From NCBI GenBank assembly GCA_022711595.1, contig JAKLET010000005.1:1-64000 (forward strand): a DNA stretch of 64,000 nucleotides. Direction: 5' to 3'. The notes below the pieces were generated by a model. The model was not told the origin of the DNA, did not search any database, and saw only the letters and a program-made list of their open reading frames with translations. Position numbers and translations under genes: made by a program. Source of the stretch: Deltaproteobacteria bacterium. GTDB taxonomy: Bacteria > Desulfobacterota > Syntrophorhabdia > Syntrophorhabdales > Syntrophorhabdaceae. Every line of letters starts with the position of its first letter. The first letter of the stretch is position 1. Shown in pieces: positions 27,134 through 36,586 of the stretch.

Positions 27134-28496
27134 AATAGAGCGGGTGCATTTCGTCGGCATCGGAGGCATCGGGATGAGCGGTATAGCCGAGGTCCTCATA
27201 AACCTCGGCTTCAAGGTCACCGGCTCTGATGTTCGCCAGACGGAGATCACTCAACGCCTGGAAACGCTGGGCGCGACGATATTTTACGGCCATCGCGGGG
27301 AGAACATCGTCGACTCCGACGTGGTCGTCATATCGTCGGCGATAAGACCCGACAACCCGGAGGTGAAAAAGGCAAAGGAACTCTTCATCCCCGTCATCCA
27401 GCGCGCCGAGATGCTCGCCGAGCTCATGCGTATGAAATACTCCATTGCCGTCGCGGGGGCACACGGCAAAACAACAACGACATCCCTTGTTTCCTCCATC
27501 CTCGGCCACGCCGGGCTCGATCCCACCTGCGTCATCGGCGGAAGGCTGAATTCCCTGGGAAGCAACGCAAAGCTCGGTGACAGCAAGTTCCTCGTCGCCG
27601 AGGCCGACGAGAGCGACGGCACGTTCCTGCTCCTTTTCCCCACCATCGCCGTCACGACGAACATCGACCTGGAACACCTCGATTTCTACAAGGACATAAA
27701 CGACATCAAGGCCGCCTTCCTGGCCTTTCTCAACAAGGTCCCCTTCTACGGGCTCAACGTCATCTGCATCGACAACGCGAACGTGCAGAGTCTCATCCCC
27801 ATGCTGAAACGCCGTTACATGACATATGGCCTGTCCAAACAGGCCGACCTGAGGGCTGAAGGCATCTCCTATGAAGGATTCCTGACGAGGTTCAGGGTCA
27901 TTTACAAAGGCTATGACCTGGGTGAAATAGAGCTCACCCTGCCGGGGATCCACAACGTGGTCAATGCGCTGGCGGCGTGCGGCGCCGCAATCGAGCTCGA
28001 CATACCCTTTCGGACCATACAGGAGGCCCTGAAGGACTTTTCCGGGATACACCGCAGGCTGGAGGTGAAATGGGACGGCGAGATCAAGCTCATAGACGAC
28101 TACGGACACCACCCGACGGAGATCAAGGCGACCCTGTCGGCGATACGGAAGATGTGGAAGGGGCGGATCATCGTGGCCTTTCAGCCTCACCGCTACACGA
28201 GGACACAGGCGCTCATGGAAGATTTCGTGACATCCTTTAACGAAGCGGACATCCTCATCCTCACCGAGATCTACGCGGCGTCGGAGGACGCCATCGAGGG
28301 GGTGACGGGGTCCAACCTCGCCGAGAAGATACGTGCGAGCGGCCACAAGAATGTCGTCTTCGCGCCTGAAAGAGAAGATGTTGTGCAGAAGATCCTGGAG
28401 AACGCGGCCGCGGGGGATGTAGTCGTCACCCTCGGCGCCGGCGACCTCTATAAAATTGACGAGAGACTGAAAAGCGCATGGAGTGGAAAGGAATAA
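27120..28496 (+). CDS. murC: UDP-MurNAc:L-alanine ligase
   Basis: 458 residues. FVGIGGIGMSG (about 11-21), P-loop AGAHGKTTTTS, VAEADESDGTF and DDYGHHPTEI are all present. It catalyses the first amino-acid addition. The start sits behind GGAGG, inside the end of murG. This is the housekeeping MurC; the related ligase domain at 33602 is separate. Confidence 0.95.
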   Translation: MVFHKIERVHFVGIGGIGMSGIAEVLINLGFKVTGSDVRQTEITQRLETLGATIFYGHRGENIVDSDVVVISSAIRPDNPEVKKAKELFIPVIQRAEMLAELMRMKYSIAVAGAHGKTTTTSLVSSILGHAGLDPTCVIGGRLNSLGSNAKLGDSKFLVAEADESDGTFLLLFPTIAVTTNIDLEHLDFYKDINDIKAAFLAFLNKVPFYGLNVICIDNANVQSLIPMLKRRYMTYGLSKQADLRAEGISYEGFLTRFRVIYKGYDLGEIELTLPGIHNVVNALAACGAAIELDIPFRTIQEALKDFSGIHRRLEVKWDGEIKLIDDYGHHPTEIKATLSAIRKMWKGRIIVAFQPHRYTRTQALMEDFVTSFNEADILILTEIYAASEDAIEGVTGSNLAEKIRASGHKNVVFAPEREDVVQKILENAAAGDVVVTLGAGDLYKIDERLKSAWSGKE

Positions 28497-29374
28497 AAGG
28501 GACAGTGCTGAAAGACGTGTCTATGAAGAGATACACCTCGATGCGTGTCGGGGGACCGGCGAAGCTGCTTTGCTACCCCGCCGACAGGCAGGACCTCGCG
28601 GCGATGGCACGGCGCCTTAACGATAAGGGCATCCCATACCGCTTCCTGGGCAACGGGACGAATGTCATCGTCAGCGACGAAGGGATAAAAGAGGCCCTGG
28701 TGCGTATAACGAAAATGAACCGCCTGCACTTCACAAAGACCCCGGACGGCGCCGTCGCCGAGGTGGGCGGGGGATATTCGCTGAAAAGGTTCATCAGCGA
28801 GTGCGCACGCCGCGGCCTCGCGGGCCTGGAAAAACTCTACTGGATTCCGGGCAGTGTCGGGGGAGGCATCAGGATGAACGCGGGCAGTTTCGGCCAGTCC
28901 ATATCTGACACGCTCACCGCCGTCGACATCATGAACAGCAGCGGCGAGATCATCGAAAAACAGCCCGGCAAAGAAGAATTCAGTTACCGGGCATCACCCG
29001 TCGGCCGCAGCGACTGTGTCATCAACGCCCGGTTCCGCCTGAGGTCGTCAGATGCAAAAAAACTTCAGGAGGACATGGACCGCGTTTACCTGGAGCGCAA
29101 GAAGAACCATCCCATGGAATACCCTTCCGCCGGATCGGTATTCAAGGCCGTGGGTGACCGGTCGGCCTGGTGGTTCGTCGACAGGGCAGGTCTTCGGGGC
29201 TATCGCATAGGAGACGCATGCGTCTCCGAAAAACACACGAACTTCATCGTGAACTTAGGTCACGCAAGGGCCCGCGACATCGCGTCCCTCATAGACAAGA
29301 TAAAGGGAGAGGTCTTCTCCAGACTCGGTGTGAAGCTCGAGGAAGAGGTGGAGCTCTGGGGGTTCAATGGATAA
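28478..29374 (+). CDS. murB: UDP-N-acetylenolpyruvoylglucosamine reductase
   Basis: 298 residues. FAD-binding MRVGGPAKL and GNGTNVIVSD, the central IPGSVGGGIRMNAG, catalytic Ser in AGSVFKA and the terminal Glu in EEEVELWG indicate an active MurB. It makes UDP-MurNAc with NADPH. It overlaps murC by 19 nt and ddl by 8 nt. Confidence 0.94.
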   Translation: MEWKGIKGTVLKDVSMKRYTSMRVGGPAKLLCYPADRQDLAAMARRLNDKGIPYRFLGNGTNVIVSDEGIKEALVRITKMNRLHFTKTPDGAVAEVGGGYSLKRFISECARRGLAGLEKLYWIPGSVGGGIRMNAGSFGQSISDTLTAVDIMNSSGEIIEKQPGKEEFSYRASPVGRSDCVINARFRLRSSDAKKLQEDMDRVYLERKKNHPMEYPSAGSVFKAVGDRSAWWFVDRAGLRGYRIGDACVSEKHTNFIVNLGHARARDIASLIDKIKGEVFSRLGVKLEEEVELWGFNG

Positions 29375-30275
29375 AAAGACACTTAAGGACATGAAGATCG
29401 GTGTCCTGCTGGGAGGAAAATCGTCGGAGCGCGGGATATCCTTAAAGAGCGGCGATGCCGTTCTGGCAAGCTTGCTCAGATCGGGATACAGGGCCGTTGC
29501 CATCGACGCGAAGGCCGGCCTCGCCGGGAAGCTCAAAAAAGAGAAGATCGGTGTCGCCTACATCGTCCTTCACGGCAGGTGGGGCGAGGACGGCACCGTC
29601 CAAGGGCTCCTTGAGATGATGGGTATACCTTATACGGGCCCCGGCGTCCTCGGTTCCGCGGCGGCCATGGACAAGGCCGTCATGAAGTTCATCCTTGAAG
29701 CGAAAGGCATCCCCACCCCGGCTTACGCGATCGCCTCGGCCGGAAGCAGGATAAAGCTCAAGCCCCCCTTCGTCGTCAAACCAGCAAACGAGGGCTCAAC
29801 GATCGGCATATCCCTGGTCAACAAAAAAGCGGAAATTCCGGCGGCCATGGAAGAGGCCCTCAAGTATGACAGGAAGATCGTCATCGAGGAGTTCATAAGC
29901 GGCCAGGAGATCACCGTGGCCGTAGTGAACGGCAGGCCCCTGCCTGTCGTCGAAGTAAGGCCCCTGAAAGGCTTCTACGATTTCGAGGCAAAATATACGA
30001 AAGGGATGACCCGGTACATCGTCCCCGCCCAGATTCCGGGGACGCTTGCGAAGAAGGCACAGGCCGTCGCCATGGACGTATGCGACAGCTTCGACCTGAC
30101 AGGGTGTGTCCGCATCGACATGCTTATCATGGACAAGGTGCCTCTCGTAATCGATATCAACACATCACCGGGCATGACGGAAACCTCTCTTGTCCCCAAG
30201 GCATGGATCTACGAGGGAGGGACCTTTGATTCACTCGTTGAGGAGATACTTGCGGGAGCGTCACTGAAGACATGA
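29367..30275 (+). CDS. ddl: D-alanine:D-alanine ligase
   Basis: 302 residues, ATP-grasp fold. N-terminal GVLLGGKSSERGISL, the VVKPANEGSTIG lysine/serine segment and the C-terminal DINTSPGMTETSL are diagnostic. It supplies D-Ala-D-Ala for MurF. GGGGG lies four nt before the ATG, within the end of murB. Confidence 0.95.
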   Translation: MDKKTLKDMKIGVLLGGKSSERGISLKSGDAVLASLLRSGYRAVAIDAKAGLAGKLKKEKIGVAYIVLHGRWGEDGTVQGLLEMMGIPYTGPGVLGSAAAMDKAVMKFILEAKGIPTPAYAIASAGSRIKLKPPFVVKPANEGSTIGISLVNKKAEIPAAMEEALKYDRKIVIEEFISGQEITVAVVNGRPLPVVEVRPLKGFYDFEAKYTKGMTRYIVPAQIPGTLAKKAQAVAMDVCDSFDLTGCVRIDMLIMDKVPLVIDINTSPGMTETSLVPKAWIYEGGTFDSLVEEILAGASLKT

Positions 30276-30973
30276 AAAAATTCTTATACATACTCTTTGT
30301 CGGACCGGTGTGCATACTTTCAATGCTCTCCGTCATCTATCTTTTCTCCCGGGAAGAGCCTCTCTTCTTCCTGCAGAACGTCAAGGTGAACGGCATGAGC
30401 CAGCTCAGCGACAGGGAGATGGCGGGCAAGATCACGCCGCACCTCACGGAAAGCATCCTCAAAGTGGACGTCGCCAAGGTGCGCGACGCCGTCACCTCCC
30501 ACCCGTTCGTGAAAGAGGTGAGCGTGAAAAGGGTCTACCCCTTCTCCATTGTTATCGACGTCAAGGAAAAGAAGCCTTCGGCCCTGTGGGTGGCGGGCGA
30601 CGGCAACATCCAGATTCTCGATGAAACGGGCGAACCCTACCGGGCCCTCGGCAAGGATGACGTAAAGGGGCTCTACATCATCAACACAAGGGAGAGATCG
30701 GACGCCAAGAGCGTCTTCAATGAGGCAAATTCCTGGATCGCCTCGGGCATGGTGAAAAAGGGACAGATATCCGAGGTGGCATACCAGGAGGGCAGCATGA
30801 CCATCTTCAGTCTCAACGACGGTGTTGAGATCATCCTCGGGAGAGAGGAATACAGGACAAGGCTTAAAAGGGCCCTGGCCGTTCTTGAGAACGCCAGAAA
30901 ACGGGGCCTTCTCATAAAATGCATCGACGCGCGCTTCGAAAAAGGCGCCATAATACAGGAAAGGAAGGGGTGA
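30272..30973 (+). CDS. ftsQ: Division protein FtsQ
   Basis: 233 residues: short cytoplasmic N-terminus, one TM (about 5-24), a POTRA domain beginning FFLQNVKVNGMSQLS, and the beta-domain with KRVYPFSIVIDVKEKKPSALW. It recruits FtsL/FtsB at the septum. It overlaps ddl by 4 nt (ATGA). Confidence 0.88.
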   Translation: MKKFLYILFVGPVCILSMLSVIYLFSREEPLFFLQNVKVNGMSQLSDREMAGKITPHLTESILKVDVAKVRDAVTSHPFVKEVSVKRVYPFSIVIDVKEKKPSALWVAGDGNIQILDETGEPYRALGKDDVKGLYIINTRERSDAKSVFNEANSWIASGMVKKGQISEVAYQEGSMTIFSLNDGVEIILGREEYRTRLKRALAVLENARKRGLLIKCIDARFEKGAIIQERKG

Positions 30974-30977
30974 GACG

Positions 30978-32219
30978 GTGAAGGACGATGAACTTCTCGT
31001 AGGGCTCGATATAGGGACGACAAAGATCTGTGTGGTCGTCGGAAAGGCGGCGGAAGGCAAGGTCAATATCGTCGGTATCGGTTCGCACCCTTCCACGGGG
31101 CTGCGCAAGGGCGTTGTCGTCAACATGGACAGCACCGTCAATTCCATCAAGAAGGCCGTTGAGGAAGCGGAGCTCATGGCGGGCATCAAGATAGATTCCT
31201 GCCTTGCCGGGATCGGCGGCGCCCACATCAAAAGCTTCAACAGCAACGGCGTGGTGGCGGTCAAGGACCAGGAGGTCCGTCCCGATGACATTGAGAGGGC
31301 GATAGACGCCGCCAAGGCGGTTGCGATACCGGCAGACAGGGAGCTGATCCACGTAATCCCCCAGGAATTCATCGTCGACGACCAGGACGGTATAAGGGAC
31401 CCCGTCGGCATCACCGGCGTGCGGCTTGAGGTAAAGGTCCACATCGTGACGGGGAGCATCTCGTCCGCCCAGAACATAATCAAGTGCTGCAAGCTTGCAG
31501 GTCTCAACGTCGACGACATCATATTGTGTCAGCTCGCCTCCGCGGAGGCCGTGCTGACACCCGAAGAGAAGGAGATCGGCGTGGCCGTTGTAGACATCGG
31601 CGGAGGGACGAGCGACATCGCCGTCTACGCAAATGGAGCTATAAAACACACCTCCGTCCTGCCCTTCGGAGGCAACAACATTACAAACGACATCGCCATC
31701 GGGCTGAGAACGCCCATCGATGATGCAGAAAAGATCAAGAAGAAATACGGCTGCGCCATGGCGAACCTGGTCGGACAGAACGAAACCATAGAGGTGCCCA
31801 GCGTCGGCGGCAGGAAACCGCGGACGCTCCAGCGCAAGACGCTCGCGGACATCATCGAGCCGCGGGTCGAGGAAGTGGCTTCGCTCATATACGACGAGAT
31901 AAAGAAATCAGGCCTCGAGAAGCTTCTTGCATCGGGCGTTGTCCTTACCGGCGGGTGCGCCAATCTCGACGGCATACCCGAGATGTCGGAGAACATATTC
32001 AACCTCCCCTCCCGCAAGGGGGACCCCATCGGGGTGGGAGGCCTGATAGATGTGGTGAACAATCCCGCCTACGCGACAGCGGTGGGGCTTTTACTTTTCG
32101 GTTTCAAGGAGGGAAGGGGGAAGAAACGCGGATTCGATGCAGCACGGTCGATGAAGAAGCTCTTCAGCAATCAGCGGCTGCTTACAAAAATGAAGGATTG
32201 GTTTAAAGAAATATTCTAG
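30978..32219 (+). CDS. ftsA: Actin-like division protein FtsA
   Basis: 413 residues from GTG 30978. Actin-fold phosphate loops [11 protein letters not shown] (about 5-15) and [13 protein letters not shown], and the adenosine motif [11 protein letters not shown], are present. The C-terminus MKDWFKEIF is an amphipathic membrane-targeting helix. It tethers FtsZ to the membrane. Confidence 0.95.
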   Translation: MKDDELLVGLDIGTTKICVVVGKAAEGKVNIVGIGSHPSTGLRKGVVVNMDSTVNSIKKAVEEAELMAGIKIDSCLAGIGGAHIKSFNSNGVVAVKDQEVRPDDIERAIDAAKAVAIPADRELIHVIPQEFIVDDQDGIRDPVGITGVRLEVKVHIVTGSISSAQNIIKCCKLAGLNVDDIILCQLASAEAVLTPEEKEIGVAVVDIGGGTSDIAVYANGAIKHTSVLPFGGNNITNDIAIGLRTPIDDAEKIKKKYGCAMANLVGQNETIEVPSVGGRKPRTLQRKTLADIIEPRVEEVASLIYDEIKKSGLEKLLASGVVLTGGCANLDGIPEMSENIFNLPSRKGDPIGVGGLIDVVNNPAYATAVGLLLFGFKEGRGKKRGFDAARSMKKLFSNQRLLTKMKDWFKEIF

Positions 32220-32230
32220 GAGGTGTATCT

Positions 32231-33397
32231 GTGAGCGCAATGTTTTACATGGACGAGAACAACGGATTTTCTGCAAAACTCATTGTCATCGGAGTTGGAG
32301 GAGGCGGCTGCAACGCGCTCAACAACATGGTGGACGCGGGCATTCAGGGTGTCGAATTTATTGCGGTCAACACCGATATCAAATCCCTGAGCACCTGCAA
32401 GGCTCCCGTAAAGATCCAGATCGGGACGAAGCTCACCGAGGGCCTCGGCGCGGGCGCGAACCCGGAGATCGGCAAGAAGGCCGCCCTCGAGGATGTGGAC
32501 AAGATAAAGGACCACCTCAAGGGCGCCCACATGGTCTTCATAACCTGCGGCCTTGGCGGCGGCACCGGCACGGGAGCGTCCCCGGTCATTGCGGAAATTG
32601 CCAAGGAAGTAGGCGCGCTGACCGTGGCCATCACCACGAAACCCTTCGCCTTTGAAGGCAAGGACAGGATGACCCAGTCCGAGAACGGCGTCATCCAGTT
32701 GAAATCACGCGTAGACTCTCTCATCACCATACCGAACCAGCGGCTTCTTTCCATCGGCGGACGCCACATGACGATCATGGAGGCCTTTCTCAAGGCTGAC
32801 GAGGTCCTCCTTAACGCGGTAAGGAGCATCTCCGATCTCATCGTCGGCTCCGGACACGTCGTCGTCGACTTCGCCGACGTAAAGACCATTATGAGCGAGC
32901 GCGGCATGGCGATAATGGGCATCGGCGAGTCGACAGGCGAGAACAGGGCGCACGACGCGGCACAGAAGGCCATATCGAGCCCGCTTCTTGAAGACATCTC
33001 CATTCACGGAGCGCGGGGTGTCCTCATCAACGTCACGGGCAACACCGACATGACCTTGAGCGAGGTCAGCGAGGCGTCCACGCTCATACAGGAACAGGCC
33101 CACGAGGATGCAAAGATCATCTGGGGCCTCGTCTATGATCCTTCCATGCAGGATTCCATCAGGATCACCGTCATCGCCACCGGCTTCGAGGAACGCGCCG
33201 TGATCGACGAAGACAAGACGGAGCCTTTCCTTCGGGGCAAGCTCTTTGATGACGAGAACGTCCCGTCATTCATGAAAAAGAAGGTCGCCATCGATTACAA
33301 GGTCGATTATAAAGAGATCAGGCAGAAGAGCGACACCATAGACATCGACGATGATCGCTACGATATACCCACCTTTTTAAGAAAACAGGCAGACTAA
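32231..33397 (+). CDS. ftsZ: Tubulin-like division protein FtsZ
   Basis: 388 residues from GTG 32231 behind TAGGAGGT. Tubulin signature [13 protein letters not shown], the N-terminal [11 protein letters not shown] and the NTD loop are canonical. After a short linker, the conserved tail [11 protein letters not shown] that binds FtsA closes the protein. It forms the Z-ring, and its presence shows that binary fission machinery is kept although the ftsI and ftsW slots are altered. Confidence 0.97.
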   Translation: MSAMFYMDENNGFSAKLIVIGVGGGGCNALNNMVDAGIQGVEFIAVNTDIKSLSTCKAPVKIQIGTKLTEGLGAGANPEIGKKAALEDVDKIKDHLKGAHMVFITCGLGGGTGTGASPVIAEIAKEVGALTVAITTKPFAFEGKDRMTQSENGVIQLKSRVDSLITIPNQRLLSIGGRHMTIMEAFLKADEVLLNAVRSISDLIVGSGHVVVDFADVKTIMSERGMAIMGIGESTGENRAHDAAQKAISSPLLEDISIHGARGVLINVTGNTDMTLSEVSEASTLIQEQAHEDAKIIWGLVYDPSMQDSIRITVIATGFEERAVIDEDKTEPFLRGKLFDDENVPSFMKKKVAIDYKVDYKEIRQKSDTIDIDDDRYDIPTFLRKQAD

Positions 33398-33408
33398 CCT
33401 CCTTTAAC

Positions 33409-33445
33409 CGGGGTGGCGCGCGCAAATTCTCGTCCCGCCACCCCG
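33409..33445 (+). other. Strong hairpin after ftsZ
   Basis: CGGGGTGGCG (33409-33418) pairs with CGCCACCCCG (33436-33445). It is followed by A rather than T, so it is not a classical intrinsic terminator on the plus strand; it may protect the ftsZ mRNA 3' end. Confidence 0.6.
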
Positions 33446-33453
33446 AAAAAAAA

Positions 33454-33495
33454 GCTTCAACCGCTTGAATGTTTGAATGGCTTGAATGTTGAAAG
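33454..33495. repeat. Single-arm 9-bp array
   Basis: CTTCAACCG, CTTGAATGT, TTGAATGGC, TTGAATGTT recur with 9-bp period. A weak opposing element (CTTTCAAAACAGTTCAAAA) follows at about 33533. Confidence 0.6.
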
Positions 33496-33601
33496 AACAG
33501 ATCCAACAATCCTTGTTATATTTTCGATTGCACTTTCAAAACAGTTCAAAAAAACCTTGCACGCAGGAACACGGAAACGGGCTGACCAAAAATAGAGGTC
33601 A

Positions 33602-35509
33602 ATGATGGACAGCGGGCGATTGCATCGCATATATAAAAGACTTCGGGAATTCCTGACCGATCCCGCGGAGCCCTTCCTCGTCCAGTCGATAGAGGCGCAA
33701 ACCCTCTTCGTCTGCGAGAAAGACACTGTCACCATGAGCTATGGTGCTTCAACCTCCCGCTTCGGCTGCGGCATCCGTGAAAACTCCTTCAAAACACCCC
33801 CGGGAATCCATCGGGTCAGGGAAAAGATAGGGTCAGAAGCGCCCGCTGGTCGTATCTTCAGGGACCGCCGGGACACGGGGATCGACTGGGACCGCAGCCT
33901 GACGGAAGACAATCTCATATTGACACGCATCATTCGGCTTGAAGGCCTGGAGGAAGGGATCAACAAGGGTGCGGGGGTGGATTCATATGAGCGTTTCATT
34001 TATATCCACGGCACGAACCGGGAGGACCTTGTGGGCACCCCGCTGTCCCACGGGTGCATTTGCTTAAAGAACCGGGATATCCTCCACCTCTTCGAGAGGG
34101 TCAGTGAAGGCACCGTCGTTTACATCGACCCGCCGCCCGTAATGGTCGGCGAAAGACCCTGCCGAAGCTTCCATTTCACCGGCGTCTTCGGCACCGGCAT
34201 GAGCGCCCTCGCCCAGTATTTGCGCTTCCAGGGGATCGAGGTTTCCGGTTCCGACCGCCTGCTCTCCAGCGAGGACACCGCTTCCATGAGACGATCTCTG
34301 GAAAGGCTGGGGTGCGTCATCGTCGACCAGGACGGCTCGGGCATCAGCAAAGACACCGACGCCCTCTGCGTTTCAACAGCGATAGAGCTGTCCAATCCCG
34401 ACATCGCCGCCGCGCGGACCCATGGTGTCCCCGTCATACACCGGTCCGACCTGCTCGCCTCGATCATCGCTTCAAAAAGGACGATAGCCGTCGCCGGCAC
34501 AAGCGGCAAATCGACGGTGACGGCGATGATATTCGAATTCCTTAACGCGTGCGGCAAGTCGCCATCGCTGATAAGCGGCGCGCCGCTTATCAGCCTTGAG
34601 AGACAGGGACTCATAGGCAACGCGTTTTGCGGGGGCTCTGATCTCCTGGTCGTCGAAGCGGACGAGAGCGACGGGACACTGGTCAAATATTCACCCGAGG
34701 TCTCCGTTGTTCTCAATATCTCCAAGGACCACAAGAACGTTGATGAGATAAAAGAACTTTTCAGCACGCTCGTTTCAAGGTCTTCCTGGACCGCGTCAAA
34801 TTCGGACGACCCGGGGCTTGCCGGTATCCCGGCCTCAGAGGGATTCGGCAGCGGTCCATCCGCCTCGTGGCGACCCGACAGCGAAGAGACCCTGAAGACC
34901 TCGGTCCGGCTCCTGCGAGGCGGTATCGGGTATCACCTGCCCCTTCCGGGAAAACACAACCTTGAGAACCTGCGCGCAGCACTGTGTGTCTGCGAACATT
35001 TCGGCTGCGAAGGACAGGCCGTTGCCGACGGCGTTAAGGATTTCAAGGGTGTGGCCAGACGCTTTGCCGTAACAATGACAAAACAGGGAGTGCATGTTGT
35101 CGACGATTTTGCGCATAACCCGGCAAAGATAGCGGCCGCTGTGGATGCCGCACGGGGCCTTTCCCGGCGCATCATTGCCGTGTACCAGCCGCACGGGTTC
35201 GGCCCGACACGTTTTCTGAAAGATGAATACATCGAGACCTTCCGGTCTGTCTTCCGCCGCGGCGATTCCTTCTACATGCTGCCCATCTACTATGCCGGAG
35301 GCACCGCGCAAAAGGACATTTCTTCGGAAGACATCATAACCGGCCTCGGCCCCGTGGAGTTCGACGCGCAAGCGTCAGGCGGACGGGAGACATTACTGAC
35401 CGCGCTCAAAACAGACGCAAGGCCGGGGGACTGCGTCCTTGTTATGGGTGCCCGCGACCCGTCCCTTCCCGCCCTGGTGAAAAAGGTCATTGAACTCTTC
35501 GGCGGGTGA
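33602..35509 (+). CDS. Fusion of a YkuD L,D-transpeptidase domain and an Mpl/MurC-like Mur ligase
   Basis: 635 residues with no signal peptide or TM, so cytoplasmic. Domain 1 (about 1-180) is YkuD-like: His136 in IHGT and SHGCICLKN with Cys152. Domain 2 (about 188-635) is a three-part Mur ligase: GVFGTGMSALA (194-204), P-loop AVAGTSGKST (about 296-305), EADESDGT, and DDFAHNPAKI, closer to Mpl (DDFAHHP) than to MurC (DDYGHHP). MurC itself is present at 27120, so this is a second enzyme. Mpl reattaches recycled L-Ala-D-Glu-meso-DAP to UDP-MurNAc; the fused YkuD domain could trim D-Ala from the tetrapeptide first, the job of LdcA. AGAGGT precedes the double ATG. It lies 205 nt after ftsZ, same strand. 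Confidence 0.85.
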   Translation: MMDSGRLHRIYKRLREFLTDPAEPFLVQSIEAQTLFVCEKDTVTMSYGASTSRFGCGIRENSFKTPPGIHRVREKIGSEAPAGRIFRDRRDTGIDWDRSLTEDNLILTRIIRLEGLEEGINKGAGVDSYERFIYIHGTNREDLVGTPLSHGCICLKNRDILHLFERVSEGTVVYIDPPPVMVGERPCRSFHFTGVFGTGMSALAQYLRFQGIEVSGSDRLLSSEDTASMRRSLERLGCVIVDQDGSGISKDTDALCVSTAIELSNPDIAAARTHGVPVIHRSDLLASIIASKRTIAVAGTSGKSTVTAMIFEFLNACGKSPSLISGAPLISLERQGLIGNAFCGGSDLLVVEADESDGTLVKYSPEVSVVLNISKDHKNVDEIKELFSTLVSRSSWTASNSDDPGLAGIPASEGFGSGPSASWRPDSEETLKTSVRLLRGGIGYHLPLPGKHNLENLRAALCVCEHFGCEGQAVADGVKDFKGVARRFAVTMTKQGVHVVDDFAHNPAKIAAAVDAARGLSRRIIAVYQPHGFGPTRFLKDEYIETFRSVFRRGDSFYMLPIYYAGGTAQKDISSEDIITGLGPVEFDAQASGGRETLLTALKTDARPGDCVLVMGARDPSLPALVKKVIELFGG

Positions 35510-35550
35510 GCAAACCGGCAAAACCTCATCTCATGCCCGTCCATGAAGGC

Positions 35551-35811
35551 AGTTCTAACTGTTTCAGCGGTTTCAACTGTTCCAACCGTTAAAGATCAGG
35601 TCGTTTTAGTTTTTCCAGTTTAAGAGGCTGTTGATAAACCTCCCATAACTCGTCACCCCGGCGAAGGCCGGGGTCCAGATGGTTTCTAAGCCCTTGTTTT
35701 TCCTGGATACCGGCCTTCGCCGGTATGACAGAAATGATCAAATGCAGCAAAAAATACTTTATCAACAACCTCTTAAACGGATGAAACGGCTGAAACTGTT
35801 CAAACGGTTTC
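35551..35811. repeat. 9-bp arrays flanking a MITE-like element
   Basis: Left array 35551-35592 (AACTGTTTC, AGCGGTTTC, AACTGTTCC, AACCGTTAA) faces right array 35774-35811 (ATGAAACGG, CTGAAACTG, TTCAAACGG). The element at 35619-35777 lies in the loop between them. The right array supplies the stop codon of the epimerase-like gene. Confidence 0.75.
35619..35777. mobile_element. 159-bp MITE-like palindromic element
   Basis: Terminal inverted repeats TTTAAGAGGCTGTTGATAAA (35619-35638) and TTTATCAACAACCTCTTAAA (35758-35777) match at 19 of 20 positions. Inside, two short palindromes face each other: CCCCGGCGAAGGCCGGGG and TACCGGCCTTCGCCGGTA, each flanked by TCA/TGA and CCAG/CTGG. There is no coding capacity. 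A transposase in trans would be needed; none is in the window. Confidence 0.65.
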
Positions 35812-36366
35812 CTGTATCTCCTCCGCCAGCGCCTTCGCCTCTTCCTTTTTCAGCTCCAGCCGGGCCTTACCCCCGCCCGGGTGCGCGATGGTGAGGGCAA
35901 TGCCATCCGGGACCGGCGCGATCTCCCATTTTACCCCTTCCGGGAACCTCTGGGGCTCCAGGAGGAAATCCTCCGGTTTGAATTGAGCTATCTGTATGAG
36001 AACCCCGAAGGCATCCCTGGGATGGATGAAAAGCTCCTTCCAGTCCCCGTCGGTGTTGTAACCGAAATAGGGCACCCCTTTTTCCTCCAGCGATTTTCGG
36101 GCCTTTTCGATGTCAAGCGTCTGAAAACACAGGTGGTGGGCCCCTTCCCGTTCGGACAGGAATTTGTCCAGAAAACTCCCTTCTCCTGTCGGCGTTATCA
36201 TCTCGATCCTTGTCAGGTCCCCCGCCGAGAACACCTGCCCCAGGTACTTCATATCTTCCAGTACAGACCACGCGCAGGGCACGCAGCCGAGAACATCGCA
36301 GAAGAATTTTTTTGCCTTTTCAAGGTCCCTCACCGCGAGGGAGATGTGATCGATCCTCTCTATCAT
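35800..36366 (-). CDS. VOC-family protein, methylmalonyl-CoA epimerase-like
   Basis: 188 residues from ATG 36366 (behind GAGGTG). The first part matches methylmalonyl-CoA epimerase: IERIDHISLAVRDLEKA, GAHHLCFQT and FIHPRDAFGVLI. The last metal-ligand position, normally Glu in VLIEL, reads Gln (VLIQI), which could change metal binding. A C-terminal extension (about 130-188) is not typical of the epimerase. In a propionate/acetyl-CoA anaerobe an epimerase is plausible; a glyoxalase-like activity is the alternative. The TV-stop end comes from a repeat array. Confidence 0.65.
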   Translation of the reverse strand: MIERIDHISLAVRDLEKAKKFFCDVLGCVPCAWSVLEDMKYLGQVFSAGDLTRIEMITPTGEGSFLDKFLSEREGAHHLCFQTLDIEKARKSLEEKGVPYFGYNTDGDWKELFIHPRDAFGVLIQIAQFKPEDFLLEPQRFPEGVKWEIAPVPDGIALTIAHPGGGKARLELKKEEAKALAEEIQETV

Positions 36367-36586
36367 GGTCACCTCATATACTGGCCGCAGAGCAACCGAT
36401 GCGGACAGCTTTTTTGCTCCTTTATGTTAGCCTCAACCGTGTTGTCATGCAAGGGAATGTTTTCTAAAAAAACAGGTTGTCCCGGTGTGAAGCGATACCC
36501 TGAAATGTCCCCAGGGTCACGATGACGGTCTAACTGATTTATCTATAAGGTTCCCGGCAATGATGTCTTGACACACCGGACAGAGG

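Noticed and set aside
33409-33453. Hairpin after ftsZ as an intrinsic terminator
   Set aside because: It is followed by A residues, not T, on the coding strand.
36517-36586. Extension of the zinc-ribbon gene in another frame (CPVCQDIIAG)
   Set aside because: It needs a frameshift at an intact stop codon; likely chance.
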